Source: Actinoallomurus sp050942425
Lineage (GTDB): Bacteria; Actinomycetota; Actinomycetes; Streptosporangiales; Streptosporangiaceae
Reading direction: 5' to 3'
Length of the DNA stretch: 64,000 nt
Assembly (NCBI RefSeq): GCF_050942425.1
Contig: NZ_CP192063.1
Span: 6,014,001 to 6,078,000, forward strand
The translations under genes and the position numbers were made by a program. A model generated the notes under the pieces. The model saw nothing but the letters and a program-made list of their open reading frames with translations. It searched no databases and was not told the origin of the DNA. Of this stretch, positions 15,786 to 24,514 are shown piece after piece. Position 1 is the first letter of the stretch, and each line of letters begins with the position of its first letter.

Positions 15786-16970
15786 ATGCGGATCATCGCG
15801 ACGGCCATCTGGCCGACGCACCTGATGGCGATGGTGCCGACCGCGTGGGCGCTGCGCGCGGCCGGGCACCAGGTCGTGGTCGCCGCCACCCGGCCCGTCG
15901 CCGACGCGGCGGAGGGCACGGGGCTGCCGACGCGCACGATCGCGATGGCGGAACTGGCGGCGCAGCGCCCGACCACTCCGGGGGCGCTCGGCCACCGGCC
16001 CGCGGCCGGTGCGGGCGCCTGGCAGTGGTCGACGGAGGTGCTGGCCGAGCGGGCGAAGAAACGCGTCGCGGCGCTGCTGGACGACTTCCTGCGCTTCGGC
16101 CGCTCCTGGCAGCCCGACCTGATCCTGTCCGACCCGATGGAGTGGAACGCGCTGATCGTCGCCGGGGCGCTGGGCGTCCCGGTGGTCCATCACCGCTGGG
16201 GACCGGACCTTTTCACCCAGGCGGCCCGTGAGGCCGCCGCCGACGTGCTCGCGCCGGCCTGCCGCGACGTGGGCCTGCGCGGCGGGCTGCCGGAGCCGGA
16301 CCTGGTCGTCGACCCCTGCCCGCCGAGCCTGCAGTCACCGCACCTGCCACCGGCCGAGCCGGTGCGCTACATCCCCTACAACGGGGCGGGTCAGCTGATC
16401 GCCCTCCCGCCCAGGCGCCCCGGCGTCCGCCGCGTGCTGGTGTCGCTCGGGATGAGCATCGAGGCCGCCCATCCCGTACTGCTGGAAAGGATCATCCAGG
16501 CCGTCGGGACGCGCCCGGACGTGGAGGCCGTCGTGACGGTGCCGCCCCGCCTGCGCAGCCGGTTCACCGACGTGCCCGCCGGGGTCCGGATCGTCGACCC
16601 GGTCCCGATCAACCTCCTGCTCGGCGACTGCGACGCCGTCGTCCACCACGGCGGGTCCGGTACCGCGCAGACCTCGTGCGCGTTCGGGCTGCCGCAGCTG
16701 TGCGTGCTGCCGGCCGATGAGGGCTCCCCGGCCTTCCCCGCCCTGGCCGTGTGCGCCGACCGCATCGCCGCCACCGGCGCCGGCCGGGTGATCGACGCGC
16801 CGCACGACCCCGACGCGATCAGCGCGGGCCTGGACGACATCCTCGGCCGGCCCGGATACCGGGCCGCCGCCGAGCGGCTGCGCGCGGAGATCGACACCCT
16901 GCCCCCGCCGGCCGGTCTGGTCGCCGTCTTGGAGAAGACACGAGCGAATGGAGCGAACGTATGCGAGTAA
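15786..16970 (+). CDS. GT-B glycosyltransferase
   Basis: 394 residues, standard length. The N-terminal acceptor domain starts MRIIATAIWPTHLMAMVPT; the C-terminal donor domain carries VVHHGGSGTAQTSCAFGLPQL, the diphosphate/sugar-binding signature of TDP-deoxysugar transferases. It is one of three related glycosyltransferases in the window, and its 3' end overlaps the next one by 10 nt. It likely attaches a trideoxyhexose made by the sugar genes at 18,222-26,748. Order of action among the three is not deducible. Confidence 0.92.
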   Translation: MRIIATAIWPTHLMAMVPTAWALRAAGHQVVVAATRPVADAAEGTGLPTRTIAMAELAAQRPTTPGALGHRPAAGAGAWQWSTEVLAERAKKRVAALLDDFLRFGRSWQPDLILSDPMEWNALIVAGALGVPVVHHRWGPDLFTQAAREAAADVLAPACRDVGLRGGLPEPDLVVDPCPPSLQSPHLPPAEPVRYIPYNGAGQLIALPPRRPGVRRVLVSLGMSIEAAHPVLLERIIQAVGTRPDVEAVVTVPPRLRSRFTDVPAGVRIVDPVPINLLLGDCDAVVHHGGSGTAQTSCAFGLPQLCVLPADEGSPAFPALAVCADRIAATGAGRVIDAPHDPDAISAGLDDILGRPGYRAAAERLRAEIDTLPPPAGLVAVLEKTRANGANVCE

Positions 16971-18124
16971 TGCTGGGCGCGGTCTGGCCGACTCACCTGA
17001 TGTCCATGGTCCCGGTCGCCTGGGCCCTGCGGGCGGCCGGGCATGACGTGATCGTCGCCGGCCGGCCCGACGTGACGCCGGTCGCCGAGGCGGCCGGCCT
17101 GCCGATCGGCGTCCTCGAGGGCGGTGAGCCGGCCGACCCGCGGGGGGCCGCCGGCCGGCTGGGCAGCAGACGGTCCGGCGTGCACGGCGGCCGCTGGGAG
17201 GAGGGCTGGGACAACATCGCCCGCCGCTGGGTGAACCGCGCCGACGACGTGCTGGACGCCTACCTGTCGTTCGCCCGGGACTGGCGGCCCGACCTGGTCG
17301 TCACCGACCCGCTGGAGTTCAGCGGCCTGATCGTCGGCGGGGTGCTCGGGGTCCCCGCGGTTCGGCATCGCTTCGGCCCGGAGGTCCTCATCACCACCGG
17401 CCGTGACGTCGCCCGGCGGGCCCTGCACGACCACTGCGTGCGGGCCGGGCTGGAGACCGGCCTGCCCGATCCGGCGCTCACGCTGGACCCGTGCCCGCCG
17501 AGCCTGCAGCACCCGGACGCGGCGCCCGCCCGCACCGTCCGCTACATCGCCTACAACGGGCCGGGGACCCTGCCGACGTTGCCGGACAAGCGGCCCGGTG
17601 CCCGGCGGGTCCTGGTCTGTCTCGGCACGCGTTCGCTCGCCCTGGACGGGCGGCTGTCCATCCTGCGCAACGTGGTCCGCGCCTGCGGTGAGCTTCCCGG
17701 CGTGGAGGCGGTGGTCACGTGCGTGCCGGAGTACCACGGGGCGCTGCTGGAGGTGGCGCCGGACTCGGTGCACGTGATCGACCCGACGCCGATCAACCTG
17801 CTCCTGGACGACTGCGACGCCATGGTCGTCTACGGCGGCGCGGGGACCCTGCACACCGGCCTGTCCTTCGGCCTGCCGCAGCTGGTCGTGCCGTCGGACC
17901 ACCACATCCTGGTCCTGGCCGGTGAGCGGGTCGAGGCCTCCGGAACCGGCCGCATGGTTCCCGGGGCCGCCGTCCAGGCCGACCACGGCGCCGCCAAGGA
18001 CGCCCTGGCCGCCATCCTGGACGACTCCGCCTACCGCGCCGGCGCCCAGAAGCTCCGCGACGAGATCGACCGGCAGCCCACACCCGCGGACCTGGTCCCG
18101 GAACTGGAGAGACTCGCCGGCTGA
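16961..18124 (+). CDS. GT-B glycosyltransferase with altered HHGG motif
   Basis: 387 residues from the ATG at 16961 inside the preceding gene, with GGAGCG upstream. It begins MRVMLGAVWPTHLMSMVPV and keeps the linker LDPCPPSLQHPDAAPARTVR. In the donor domain the usual HHGG reads MVVYGGAGTLHTGLSFGLPQL, so the histidine that contacts the nucleotide diphosphate is a tyrosine. It is otherwise full-length. In some antibiotic pathways such variants pair with another transferase or act poorly alone; here it is adjacent to a normal paralogue. Activity is plausible but not certain. Confidence 0.88.
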   Translation: MRVMLGAVWPTHLMSMVPVAWALRAAGHDVIVAGRPDVTPVAEAAGLPIGVLEGGEPADPRGAAGRLGSRRSGVHGGRWEEGWDNIARRWVNRADDVLDAYLSFARDWRPDLVVTDPLEFSGLIVGGVLGVPAVRHRFGPEVLITTGRDVARRALHDHCVRAGLETGLPDPALTLDPCPPSLQHPDAAPARTVRYIAYNGPGTLPTLPDKRPGARRVLVCLGTRSLALDGRLSILRNVVRACGELPGVEAVVTCVPEYHGALLEVAPDSVHVIDPTPINLLLDDCDAMVVYGGAGTLHTGLSFGLPQLVVPSDHHILVLAGERVEASGTGRMVPGAAVQADHGAAKDALAAILDDSAYRAGAQKLRDEIDRQPTPADLVPELERLAG

Positions 18125-18130
18125 ACCCCC

Positions 18131-18165
18131 GCGGCGGCCGTAGTCGCAAAGACCACGGCCGCCGC
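18131..18165. terminator. terminator after the NRPS-glycosyltransferase operon
   Basis: GCGGCGGCCGT and its complement form an 11-bp stem around a 13-nt loop 7 bp after the glycosyltransferase stop and before the convergent epimerase gene. Confidence 0.7.
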
Positions 18166-18221
18166 GTTCCCGTGCCGGCCGGCGGACGGTGACCCGCCGC
18201 CACCCGGCCGGATCAGACCGA

Positions 18222-18824
18222 TTAACCCACCGCGAGCCGGCCGTACAGCTCGCGGCATTCGTCGTAGGTGGGCAGCAGCCCCGCCTCGGCGGCCTCGGCC
18301 ACGGTCGGCGCGGAGGCGTCCTTGGCGGAGATCACCGGGTCCCGGTCCAGTTCCCACGGCAGGCCCAGCGCCGGGTCGAACGGGTTGATGTCCAGCGGGG
18401 TGCCCGGCACGTACGGCGTCGAGCACAGGTAACCGACGCAGGTGTCGTCGGCCAGCGACAGGAACGCGTGGCCCAGGCCCTCGGCGATGAACACCGACGC
18501 GCCGGAGTCGGCGTCGAGGCGGTTGACGGAGTACCGCCCGAACGTGGGCGAGCCCAGCCGCAGGTCGACGACCATGTCGAGCACCATGCCGCGGTGGCAG
18601 GTCACCATCTTCGCCTGCCCGGGCGGCAGCAGCACGCTGTGGATGCCGCGCAGGACGCCCCGGCGGGACACCGAATAGTTCACCTGCACGGGCTGGAACA
18701 CGCGTCCGAGAGCGGCCGACAGCTTCTCGGAGCGGAACGACTCGTAGAAGCATCCACGCAGGTCGGGATGTTTCCGCGGCGTGATGAGGAAACTGTCCGG
18801 CACTTCCAAGGGATGGATCTCCAT
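18222..18824 (-). CDS. dTDP-4-keto-6-deoxyhexose 3,5-epimerase (RmlC-like)
   Basis: 200 residues of the RmlC cupin family: SFLITPRKHPDLRGCFYES, VNYSVSRRGVLRGIHSVLLP with the catalytic histidine, and EGLGHAFLSLADDTCVGYL. It epimerises C-5 and/or C-3 of the 4-keto sugar, turning the D-series into an L-sugar. It is transcribed alone leftwards, divergent from the 4-ketoreductase. An L-2,3,6-trideoxyhexose such as rhodinose would need it, but whether it acts at C-5 only cannot be told from sequence. Confidence 0.9.
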   Translation of the reverse strand: MEIHPLEVPDSFLITPRKHPDLRGCFYESFRSEKLSAALGRVFQPVQVNYSVSRRGVLRGIHSVLLPPGQAKMVTCHRGMVLDMVVDLRLGSPTFGRYSVNRLDADSGASVFIAEGLGHAFLSLADDTCVGYLCSTPYVPGTPLDINPFDPALGLPWELDRDPVISAKDASAPTVAEAAEAGLLPTYDECRELYGRLAVG

Positions 18825-18895
18825 GGTCCCGGACGCTACGACGCCTCGCTCGAGGCTCGGGCGATCCTCGGCGGTGCCCGCACGGCCGCAGACCT

Positions 18896-18927
18896 TCGAC
18901 GGGGGCTCGAGCGGGCGGTGTCACGAT
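18896..18927 (+). promoter_or_regulatory. candidate SARP box and leaderless promoter of the 4-ketoreductase
   Basis: TCGACGG at 18896 and TCGAGCG at 18907 are 11 bp apart. Eight bp further lies CACGAT as a possible -10, and the ATG at 18934 is only 6 nt beyond it, so the transcript would start at or next to the start codon. A further TCGAG lies at 18850 on the epimerase side. Confidence 0.5.
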
Positions 18928-18933
18928 CACTGC

Positions 18934-19851
18934 ATGAAACGCACGGTAGTGCTCGGCGGCACGGGCTACGTCGGGCGTCATGTATGCGCCGCCCTCACCG
19001 CTCGCGGCCACGACGTCCTGGTCGTGGCCCGTACCCCCGGCGACGGGGACGGCCTGCGGTTCGCGGCCATGGACGTGGCGGCGGCCGACCCGGGCGAGCT
19101 GGTGGAGCTGCTGCGACGGGAACGGCCCACGGCCGTGGTGAACTCGGCGGGCGGCGTGTGGAACGTCACCGAGGCGCAGATGCTCCACTCCAACGTCCGG
19201 CTCGTCGAGCACCTGGCGGCCGCGCTGGCCGCGCTGGAGTGGCGCCCGCGCCTGGTCCACCTGGGGTCGGTGCACGAGTACGCGCCCGTGCCGGCGCCGT
19301 CGCCGATCGACGAGCGCACCCCGACCGCGCCCGCCACCCTGTACGGCCGCACCAAGCTGCGCGCGACCGAGGTGCTGCTGGCCGCCCGCCACGAGGTGGA
19401 CTGCACCGTGTTGCGCGTGTCGAACATGCTGGGGCCCGGCGCGCCGCGCGGGAGCCTGCCCGGCCTGGTCGCCGAGCGGCTGCGCACCGCGGCCGCGGCG
19501 GGCGAACGGGCCGTGCTGCGGTTCCGGGCGCTCGGCGCGCAACGTGACTTCGTCGACGTCCGGGACGTCGCCGGCGCGGTGGCCGAGTGCGCCACCGCGG
19601 AACGGCTGCCGACCGTGATCAACATCGGTCGTGGGGAGGCGACGTGCGCCCGTACCCTGGTCGAGTTGCTGATCAAGGTCAGTGGTGTGCCCGCCGACCT
19701 GCTCGTCGAGGAGGGCGAGGGCCCCGACCCTGCCGACCGGCAGCAGATGGACATCAGTGTCGCCCGCGCCCTGCTGGGCTGGATCCCGAGCCACGGCCTG
19801 GAGGACTCGGTACGCGCGCTGTGGGGTGACATGGCCGCCCGGGTCCCCTGA
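18934..19851 (+). CDS. NDP-hexose 4-ketoreductase (extended SDR)
   Basis: 305 residues starting MKRTVVLGGTGYVGRHVCA, the NAD(P) motif. The catalytic LYGRTKLRATEVLL supplies Tyr and Lys, and RDFVDVRDVAGAVAE is typical of nucleotide-sugar epimerase/ketoreductases. It should reduce the 4-keto group at the end of deoxysugar synthesis. There is no recognisable ribosome-binding site before the ATG, and the suggested -10 lies just upstream, which fits leaderless translation. It converges with rmlB, from which two hairpins separate it. Confidence 0.87.
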   Translation: MKRTVVLGGTGYVGRHVCAALTARGHDVLVVARTPGDGDGLRFAAMDVAAADPGELVELLRRERPTAVVNSAGGVWNVTEAQMLHSNVRLVEHLAAALAALEWRPRLVHLGSVHEYAPVPAPSPIDERTPTAPATLYGRTKLRATEVLLAARHEVDCTVLRVSNMLGPGAPRGSLPGLVAERLRTAAAAGERAVLRFRALGAQRDFVDVRDVAGAVAECATAERLPTVINIGRGEATCARTLVELLIKVSGVPADLLVEEGEGPDPADRQQMDISVARALLGWIPSHGLEDSVRALWGDMAARVP

Positions 19852-19859
19852 GGGCCCGA

Positions 19860-19890
19860 CGCCCCGCCCGGGATGACGCCGGGTGGGGCG
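19860..19890. terminator. terminator after the 4-ketoreductase
   Basis: CGCCCCGCCCGG pairs with CCGGGTGGGGCG (one G-T pair) around a 7-nt loop, 8 bp after the stop codon. Confidence 0.65.
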
Positions 19891-19998
19891 CGGCCGACCC
19901 TCCCCCGGACGGCTGTCGCGCCCCACCCGCCCCCGAACGACCTGCCGGCCCCCTGGAAGCGATCCGCCCGTCCTCGGTGATTTCCCCGAATGACCGAA

Positions 19999-20029
19999 CG
20001 GCCCGTCCGAGCGATGCTCGGGCGGGCCG
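19999..20029. terminator. terminator after the rmlA-rmlB unit
   Basis: CGGCCCGTCCGAGC and GCTCGGGCGGGCCG form a 14-bp stem with one G-T pair and a 3-nt loop, 15 bp beyond the rmlB stop on the minus strand. Confidence 0.75.
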
Positions 20030-20043
20030 TCGCGGCGACCGGC

Positions 20044-20997
20044 TCAGGCGGCCGGCGACTCCCACCAGGACGTGTTGTCGCGGTACCAGGCGACGACGTC
20101 GGCCAGGCCCTGCCGCAGGGACACGCGCGGACGGTACCCGAGCTCCGTGCGGATCTTGGTGTCGTCGACGGAGTAGCGCAGGTCGTGGCCCTTGCGGTCG
20201 GTCACGTGCCGTACCGCGGACCAGTCGGCGCCGACGAGTTCCAGCAGGCGTTCGGTCATCTCCCGGTTGGTGAGCTCGTCGCCGCCGCCGATGTTGTAGA
20301 TCTCCCCGGGCCGGCCGTCCCGGCGGACGAGGTCGATGGCCCGGCAGTGGTCGTCGACGTGCAGCCACTCGCGGACGTTGCGGCCGTCGCCGTACAGGGG
20401 GACGGTCTCACCGCGCAGGAGCCGGGTGACGAACAGCGGGATCAGTTTCTCCACGTACTGGTACGGGCCGTAGTTGTTCGAGCAGCGGGTGACGCGCACG
20501 TCGAGGCCGTGGGTTCGGTGGTAGGAGCGGGCGAGCAGGTCCGAGCCCGCCTTGGACGCCGCGTACGGGGAGTTCGGCAGCAGCGGCCGGTCCTCGGTCC
20601 AGGCCCCTTCGGCGATGGACCCGTACACCTCGTCGGTGGAGACGTGCACGATCGGTCCCACACCGGTGTGCAGGCACGCGTCGAGCAGGCTCTGCGTGCC
20701 GACGACGTTCGTGATCGCGAACTGGGCGGCGCCGTCGATCGAGCGGTCCACGTGCGATTCGGCGGCGAAGTGCACCACGGCGTCGTGGCCGGGCAGCAGG
20801 TCCCGCAGCAGCGGCTGGTCGCAGATGTCGCCGCGGACGAAATCCAGCCGCGGGTGGCCGATCGGCAGGTTCGCGCGGTTGCCGGCGTAGGTGAGCTTGT
20901 CCACGACGGTGACGCGCGTCTCGCCGGTCCCGGACAGCAGGGTGCGCACGTAGTTGGAGCCGATGAAGCCGGCGCCGCCGGTGACGAGGATCCTCAT
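20044..20997 (-). CDS. rmlB: dTDP-glucose 4,6-dehydratase
   Basis: 317 residues from the ATG at 20997 (ATGA overlap with rmlA). MRILVTGGAGFIGSNYVRTL binds NAD; VHFAAESHVDRSIDG and VSTDEVYGS are diagnostic; YAASKAGSDLL holds the catalytic Tyr and Lys; RCSNNYGPYQ and REWLHVDDHCRAID complete the RmlB signature. It converts dTDP-glucose to dTDP-4-keto-6-deoxyglucose, the branch point of the deoxysugars. Last gene of the aminotransferase-fold dehydrase-rmlA-rmlB operon. Confidence 0.96.
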   Translation of the reverse strand: MRILVTGGAGFIGSNYVRTLLSGTGETRVTVVDKLTYAGNRANLPIGHPRLDFVRGDICDQPLLRDLLPGHDAVVHFAAESHVDRSIDGAAQFAITNVVGTQSLLDACLHTGVGPIVHVSTDEVYGSIAEGAWTEDRPLLPNSPYAASKAGSDLLARSYHRTHGLDVRVTRCSNNYGPYQYVEKLIPLFVTRLLRGETVPLYGDGRNVREWLHVDDHCRAIDLVRRDGRPGEIYNIGGGDELTNREMTERLLELVGADWSAVRHVTDRKGHDLRYSVDDTKIRTELGYRPRVSLRQGLADVVAWYRDNTSWWESPAA

Positions 20998-22046
20998 ACC
21001 GCCACCTCCACGCGCGCGTGGTCGCCGACGAACAGCCGGTGGTCCCCGGTGCGCACGTGCGCCCACCGGCCGATCACCGATCCGCGGATGCCCTTGACGC
21101 TGTCGATGACGGCGCCGTCGAGCACGATCGAGTCGGCGATGCCGGTGCTGGACAGCGCGCAGTCGCCGCCGACCGAGACGTACGGGCCCAGGTGACAGTC
21201 CGACACGACGGTCCCCGCGCCGATGATCGCCGGCCCCTCGATGTAGGACTTGATGATCCTGGCGCCGGGCAGGACGACCACCCCGCCCTCGATGATGCTG
21301 TGCTCGTCGACGTCGCCGGCCACGTCGGCGCGCGTCGCCGACAGCAGCATCCGGTTGCAGTCGAGGAGGTCCTCGGCGTTGCCGGTGTCCTTCCAGTAGC
21401 CCGGGTACTGCTGCGCGGTCACGGTGAGCCCGCGGTCCAGGAGATCCTGGATCGCGTCGGTGATCTCCAGCTCGCCGCGGCGGCTGGGCTTGATCCGGCG
21501 CACCGACTCGTGGATGGCGGGGGTGAAGAAGTACACGCCCATGAGCGCCAGGTCGCTCCTGGGGTTCTGCGGTTTCTCCACCAGCGCGGTCACCCGGCCC
21601 TCGGTGTCGAGTTCCGCGACGCCGTACTGGGTGGGGTCGTCGACCTTGATGACCAGGACCGCGGCGTCCGGCCGCAGGGTCGTGAACTCCTCGGCCGCGT
21701 CCACGATGCCGCCGTCGAGGACGTTGTCGCCGAGGTACATGACGAAGTCGTCGTCGCCGAGGAAGTCGCGCGCGATGCCCACGCAGTGCGCGAGCCCGAG
21801 CGGCGCGTCCTGCCGAATGTAGGTGATCTTGACGCCGAGGTCGGATCCGTCGCCGAGGGCCGCCCGGATCTGGTCGCCCTGGCCACCGACGATCATGCCG
21901 ATCTCGGTGACGCCGATCTCCCGGATGGTCTCCAGCCCGTGGACGAGGACCGGCTTGTTCGCGACCGGGACGAGTTGCTTCGGAATGGAATATGTGAGCG
22001 GGCGCAGCCTGGAGCCGGTCCCTCCCGCGAGAACCAGGGCCTTCAT
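20994..22046 (-). CDS. rmlA: glucose-1-phosphate thymidylyltransferase, long form
   Basis: 350 residues from the ATG at 22046, 9 nt after GGAG; an in-frame TTG at 22061 overlaps that site. MKALVLAGGTGSRLRPLTYS is the nucleotidyltransferase signature, followed by PKQLVPVANKPVL. The C-terminal third is a left-handed beta-helix (repeats such as IEGPAIIGAGTVVSDCHLG), making this the long StrD/antibiotic-cluster form rather than the 290-residue RmlA. It makes dTDP-glucose, committing glucose-1-phosphate to the deoxysugar route. Confidence 0.95.
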   Translation of the reverse strand: MKALVLAGGTGSRLRPLTYSIPKQLVPVANKPVLVHGLETIREIGVTEIGMIVGGQGDQIRAALGDGSDLGVKITYIRQDAPLGLAHCVGIARDFLGDDDFVMYLGDNVLDGGIVDAAEEFTTLRPDAAVLVIKVDDPTQYGVAELDTEGRVTALVEKPQNPRSDLALMGVYFFTPAIHESVRRIKPSRRGELEITDAIQDLLDRGLTVTAQQYPGYWKDTGNAEDLLDCNRMLLSATRADVAGDVDEHSIIEGGVVVLPGARIIKSYIEGPAIIGAGTVVSDCHLGPYVSVGGDCALSSTGIADSIVLDGAVIDSVKGIRGSVIGRWAHVRTGDHRLFVGDHARVEVAV

Positions 22047-22062
22047 CGTGATGGTCTCCAAA

Positions 22063-23373
22063 TCATCTGTGGCGGGGCCGTGTGGCGAATTCCCTGATCG
22101 ACGCGATCACGTAGTTGAGCATCTCGTCGGTCAGGCCCGGGTAGACGCCGACCCAGAACGTCCGCTCGGTGATGATGTCGCTGTTGGTCAGCGGCCCGGC
22201 GACCCGGTACCGCAGGTCCAGGTAGGCCGGGTGCCGGGTGATGTTGCCGGCGAACAGCAGCCGGGTCCCGATCCGCCGGGACTCCAGGAAGCTCACCAGC
22301 TCCGCGCGCTCGTAGGGCGCCTCGGGCAGGACCGTCAGCACGAACCCGAACCAGCTCGGGTCGCTGTCGGGGGCCGCGGACGGCATCAGCAGGCCGGGTA
22401 CCCCGTCGAGGCCCTCCCGCAGCCGCCGCCAGTTGCGGCGCCTGGCCGCGCCGAACTCCGGCAGTTTGCGCAGCTGGGTCAGGCCGAGCGCGGCCTGCAG
22501 GTCGGTGGCCTTCAGGTTGTAGCCGACGTGGGAGAACGTGTACTTGTGGTCGTATCCGTGCGGTAGCTCGCCGAGCTGGTAACCGAACCGTTTCTGGCAC
22601 CGGTTGTCCTCGCCGGGTTCGCACCAGCAGTCCCGGCCCCAGTCCCGCAGTGACTCCACGATCCGCGCGAACGCCAGGTTCGGGGTGAGCACGCAGCCGC
22701 CCTCCCCCATGGTGAGGTGGTGGGCCGGGTAGAAGCTGACCGTCGCGAAGTCACCGAACGTCCCGGTCAGCGCGCCCTTGTGCAGGGAGCCGACGGCGTC
22801 ACAGTTGTCCTCGATCAGGAACAGGTCATGGTCGGCGCAGATCCGGGCGATGTCCTGCGCGGGGAACGGATTGCCCAGCGCGTGCGCGATCATGACCGCG
22901 CGGGTGCGGGGGCCGATCGCGGCCTCCACCCGCTCGGCGGTGGTGTTGTACGTGCCGAGGTCCACGTCGACGAAGACGGGCACCAGGCCGTTCTGGAAGA
23001 TGGGGTTGATGGTCGTGGGGAAACCCGCGGCGACCGTGATCACCTCGTCGCCCGGCACCAGCCGCTCGTCGCCCAGCTGACGTGACGTCAGCGCCGCCAG
23101 AGCCAGCAGGTTGGCCGACGACCCGGAGTTGGTCAGGTGCGCCTTGCGGATGCCCAGCGTCCGGGCGAACTCCCGCTCGAACCGCAGGCACCGGGCGCCT
23201 GCCGCGATCTTCATGTCCAGCGCGGCCTCGACGAGGCCGGCCCGGTCGTCCTCGTCCAGCACCGCCCCAGAGGGCAGCACCGGCGTCGTGCCCGGCACGA
23301 ATGCGGACCGCGAAGCGGCCTCATGATGGTATTTGCGCACCTGTTCCAGGAGCAGCGTCTTGGCCTCGGTCAT
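22063..23373 (-). CDS. NDP-hexose 3-dehydrase (PMP-dependent, E1/UrdQ type)
   Basis: 436 residues of the DegT/DnrJ/EryC1 fold. In the PLP-binding segment SFYPAHHLTMGEGG the usual lysine is histidine, the hallmark of the E1-type 3-dehydrases (RfbH, UrdQ, LanQ) that remove the C-3 hydroxyl instead of transaminating. HLTNSGSSANLLAL and VDLGTYN... segments agree. Together with the 2,3-dehydratase at 25,342 this predicts a 2,3,6-trideoxysugar. It starts the leftward operon and is divergent from a methyltransferase; TCGAG repeats at 23420/23431 lie between them. It would need an electron-donating reductase, not visible here. Confidence 0.92.
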   Translation of the reverse strand: MTEAKTLLLEQVRKYHHEAASRSAFVPGTTPVLPSGAVLDEDDRAGLVEAALDMKIAAGARCLRFEREFARTLGIRKAHLTNSGSSANLLALAALTSRQLGDERLVPGDEVITVAAGFPTTINPIFQNGLVPVFVDVDLGTYNTTAERVEAAIGPRTRAVMIAHALGNPFPAQDIARICADHDLFLIEDNCDAVGSLHKGALTGTFGDFATVSFYPAHHLTMGEGGCVLTPNLAFARIVESLRDWGRDCWCEPGEDNRCQKRFGYQLGELPHGYDHKYTFSHVGYNLKATDLQAALGLTQLRKLPEFGAARRRNWRRLREGLDGVPGLLMPSAAPDSDPSWFGFVLTVLPEAPYERAELVSFLESRRIGTRLLFAGNITRHPAYLDLRYRVAGPLTNSDIITERTFWVGVYPGLTDEMLNYVIASIREFATRPRHR

Positions 23374-23419
23374 ATGGATGCCTCCAGATCGCCCGGGGCA
23401 TCACCATGGGGCCGGTTGT

Positions 23420-23437
23420 TCGAGGGGGTTTCGAGCA
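23420..23437. promoter_or_regulatory. candidate SARP box in the dehydrase/methyltransferase divergent region
   Basis: TCGAGGG at 23420 and TCGAGCA at 23431 are 11 bp apart; on the other strand the same DNA reads TCGAAAC and TCGAACA, also 11 bp apart. Leftwards, a CATGGT hexamer lies 8 bp beyond the second repeat. The box could serve both operons. Confidence 0.55.
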
Positions 23438-23506
23438 TCGGCCGAAGACCCCCGGCTCCAGCCCTCGTCGATCCGCCCTTGAGGCGGCGCGACCAGCCTC
23501 GTGCCC

Positions 23507-24511
23507 ATGGTGGACAGCGTGAGCCGGGAACGGCTGCTGGAAATGATGACCGCCTTCCGTGCGACGTACGTGCTGCGGGCGGCACTCGAACTGCGGGTCT
23601 TCGACGCGCTGGAACCCGGCGCGGCCGATGCCCCCGCGGTGGCCGAGCGGCTCGGCGCCGACCCGCGCGGAACCCGGATCCTGCTGCGCGCGCTCGCCGC
23701 CGCCGGCCTGCTCGCCACCGACGGCGAGACGTTTCACCTGCCGCCCGGCGCCGCGGACCTGCTCGTCAGCACCTCCCCGCGGTACTGCGGCGACAACATG
23801 CGCGTGGCAGCCGGTGACCTGGAGTGGGACACCATGCGGCACCTCGCGCGGGCGGTGCGCACCGGACGGCCCGTGGTCGAGCACACCGCCGACTCGCCGG
23901 ACTTCGCGTACTGGGCCGACTTCGCCGCCAACCTCACCTTCGTGACCCGCGCCGGCGCGGACTTCGTCGCGGACCTGCTCGGCGGCGACGGCCCCCTTGA
24001 CGTGCTCGAGGCGGGCTGCGGCCACGCCCTGTACGGGCTCACCCTGACCGGCCGCGACCCCGGCTCGCGGCTGTGGTGCCTGGACGGCCCGCCGGTGCTG
24101 CGCGCCGCCCGGGACCAGGCGCGGCGGCTCGGGCTGACCGAGCGCACCTCCTTCATCGAAGGAGACGTGTTCGAGGCCCCGCTCGGCGGACCGTACGACG
24201 TGATCCTGGCGGCGAACCTGCTGTGCCAGTTCTCCCGCGAGCGGTCCGTCGAGCTGCTGCGGCGGCTGGCCGCGACCCTGCGGCCGGGCGGGCGGCTCGT
24301 CGTCGCCGGATTCACCACCGGCGACGAGCCGCCCGCGCGGGCGTACCACGCGCACATGCTGGAACTGCTCATGCTGGCCTGGACCAGCGGCGGGCAGGTG
24401 CACTCCACCGCGGACCTTCAGCAGATGCTCGCCGCGAGCGGCCTGGCCGGCGCCGAGGCGCACACCCGGCCCGGGCTCCCGGTGCGCGTCGTCGTCGCCG
24501 AAAGGAAATGA
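23507..24511 (+). CDS. SAM-dependent O-methyltransferase, second
   Basis: 334 residues from the ATG at 23507 (a GTG lies 6 nt earlier; neither has a strong ribosome site). An N-terminal helical domain (FRATYVLRAALELRVFDALE, VAERLGADPRGTRILLRALA) precedes the SAM motif LDVLEAGCGHALYGLTLTG, then DVILAANLLCQFSRE and RPGGRLVVAGF. Short spacing (3 bp) links it to the cyclase-like gene downstream. A tailoring methylation of the polyketide or sugar is likely. It is only distantly similar to the methyltransferase at 469. Confidence 0.85.
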   Translation: MVDSVSRERLLEMMTAFRATYVLRAALELRVFDALEPGAADAPAVAERLGADPRGTRILLRALAAAGLLATDGETFHLPPGAADLLVSTSPRYCGDNMRVAAGDLEWDTMRHLARAVRTGRPVVEHTADSPDFAYWADFAANLTFVTRAGADFVADLLGGDGPLDVLEAGCGHALYGLTLTGRDPGSRLWCLDGPPVLRAARDQARRLGLTERTSFIEGDVFEAPLGGPYDVILAANLLCQFSRERSVELLRRLAATLRPGGRLVVAGFTTGDEPPARAYHAHMLELLMLAWTSGGQVHSTADLQQMLAASGLAGAEAHTRPGLPVRVVVAERK

Positions 24512-24514
24512 ACG

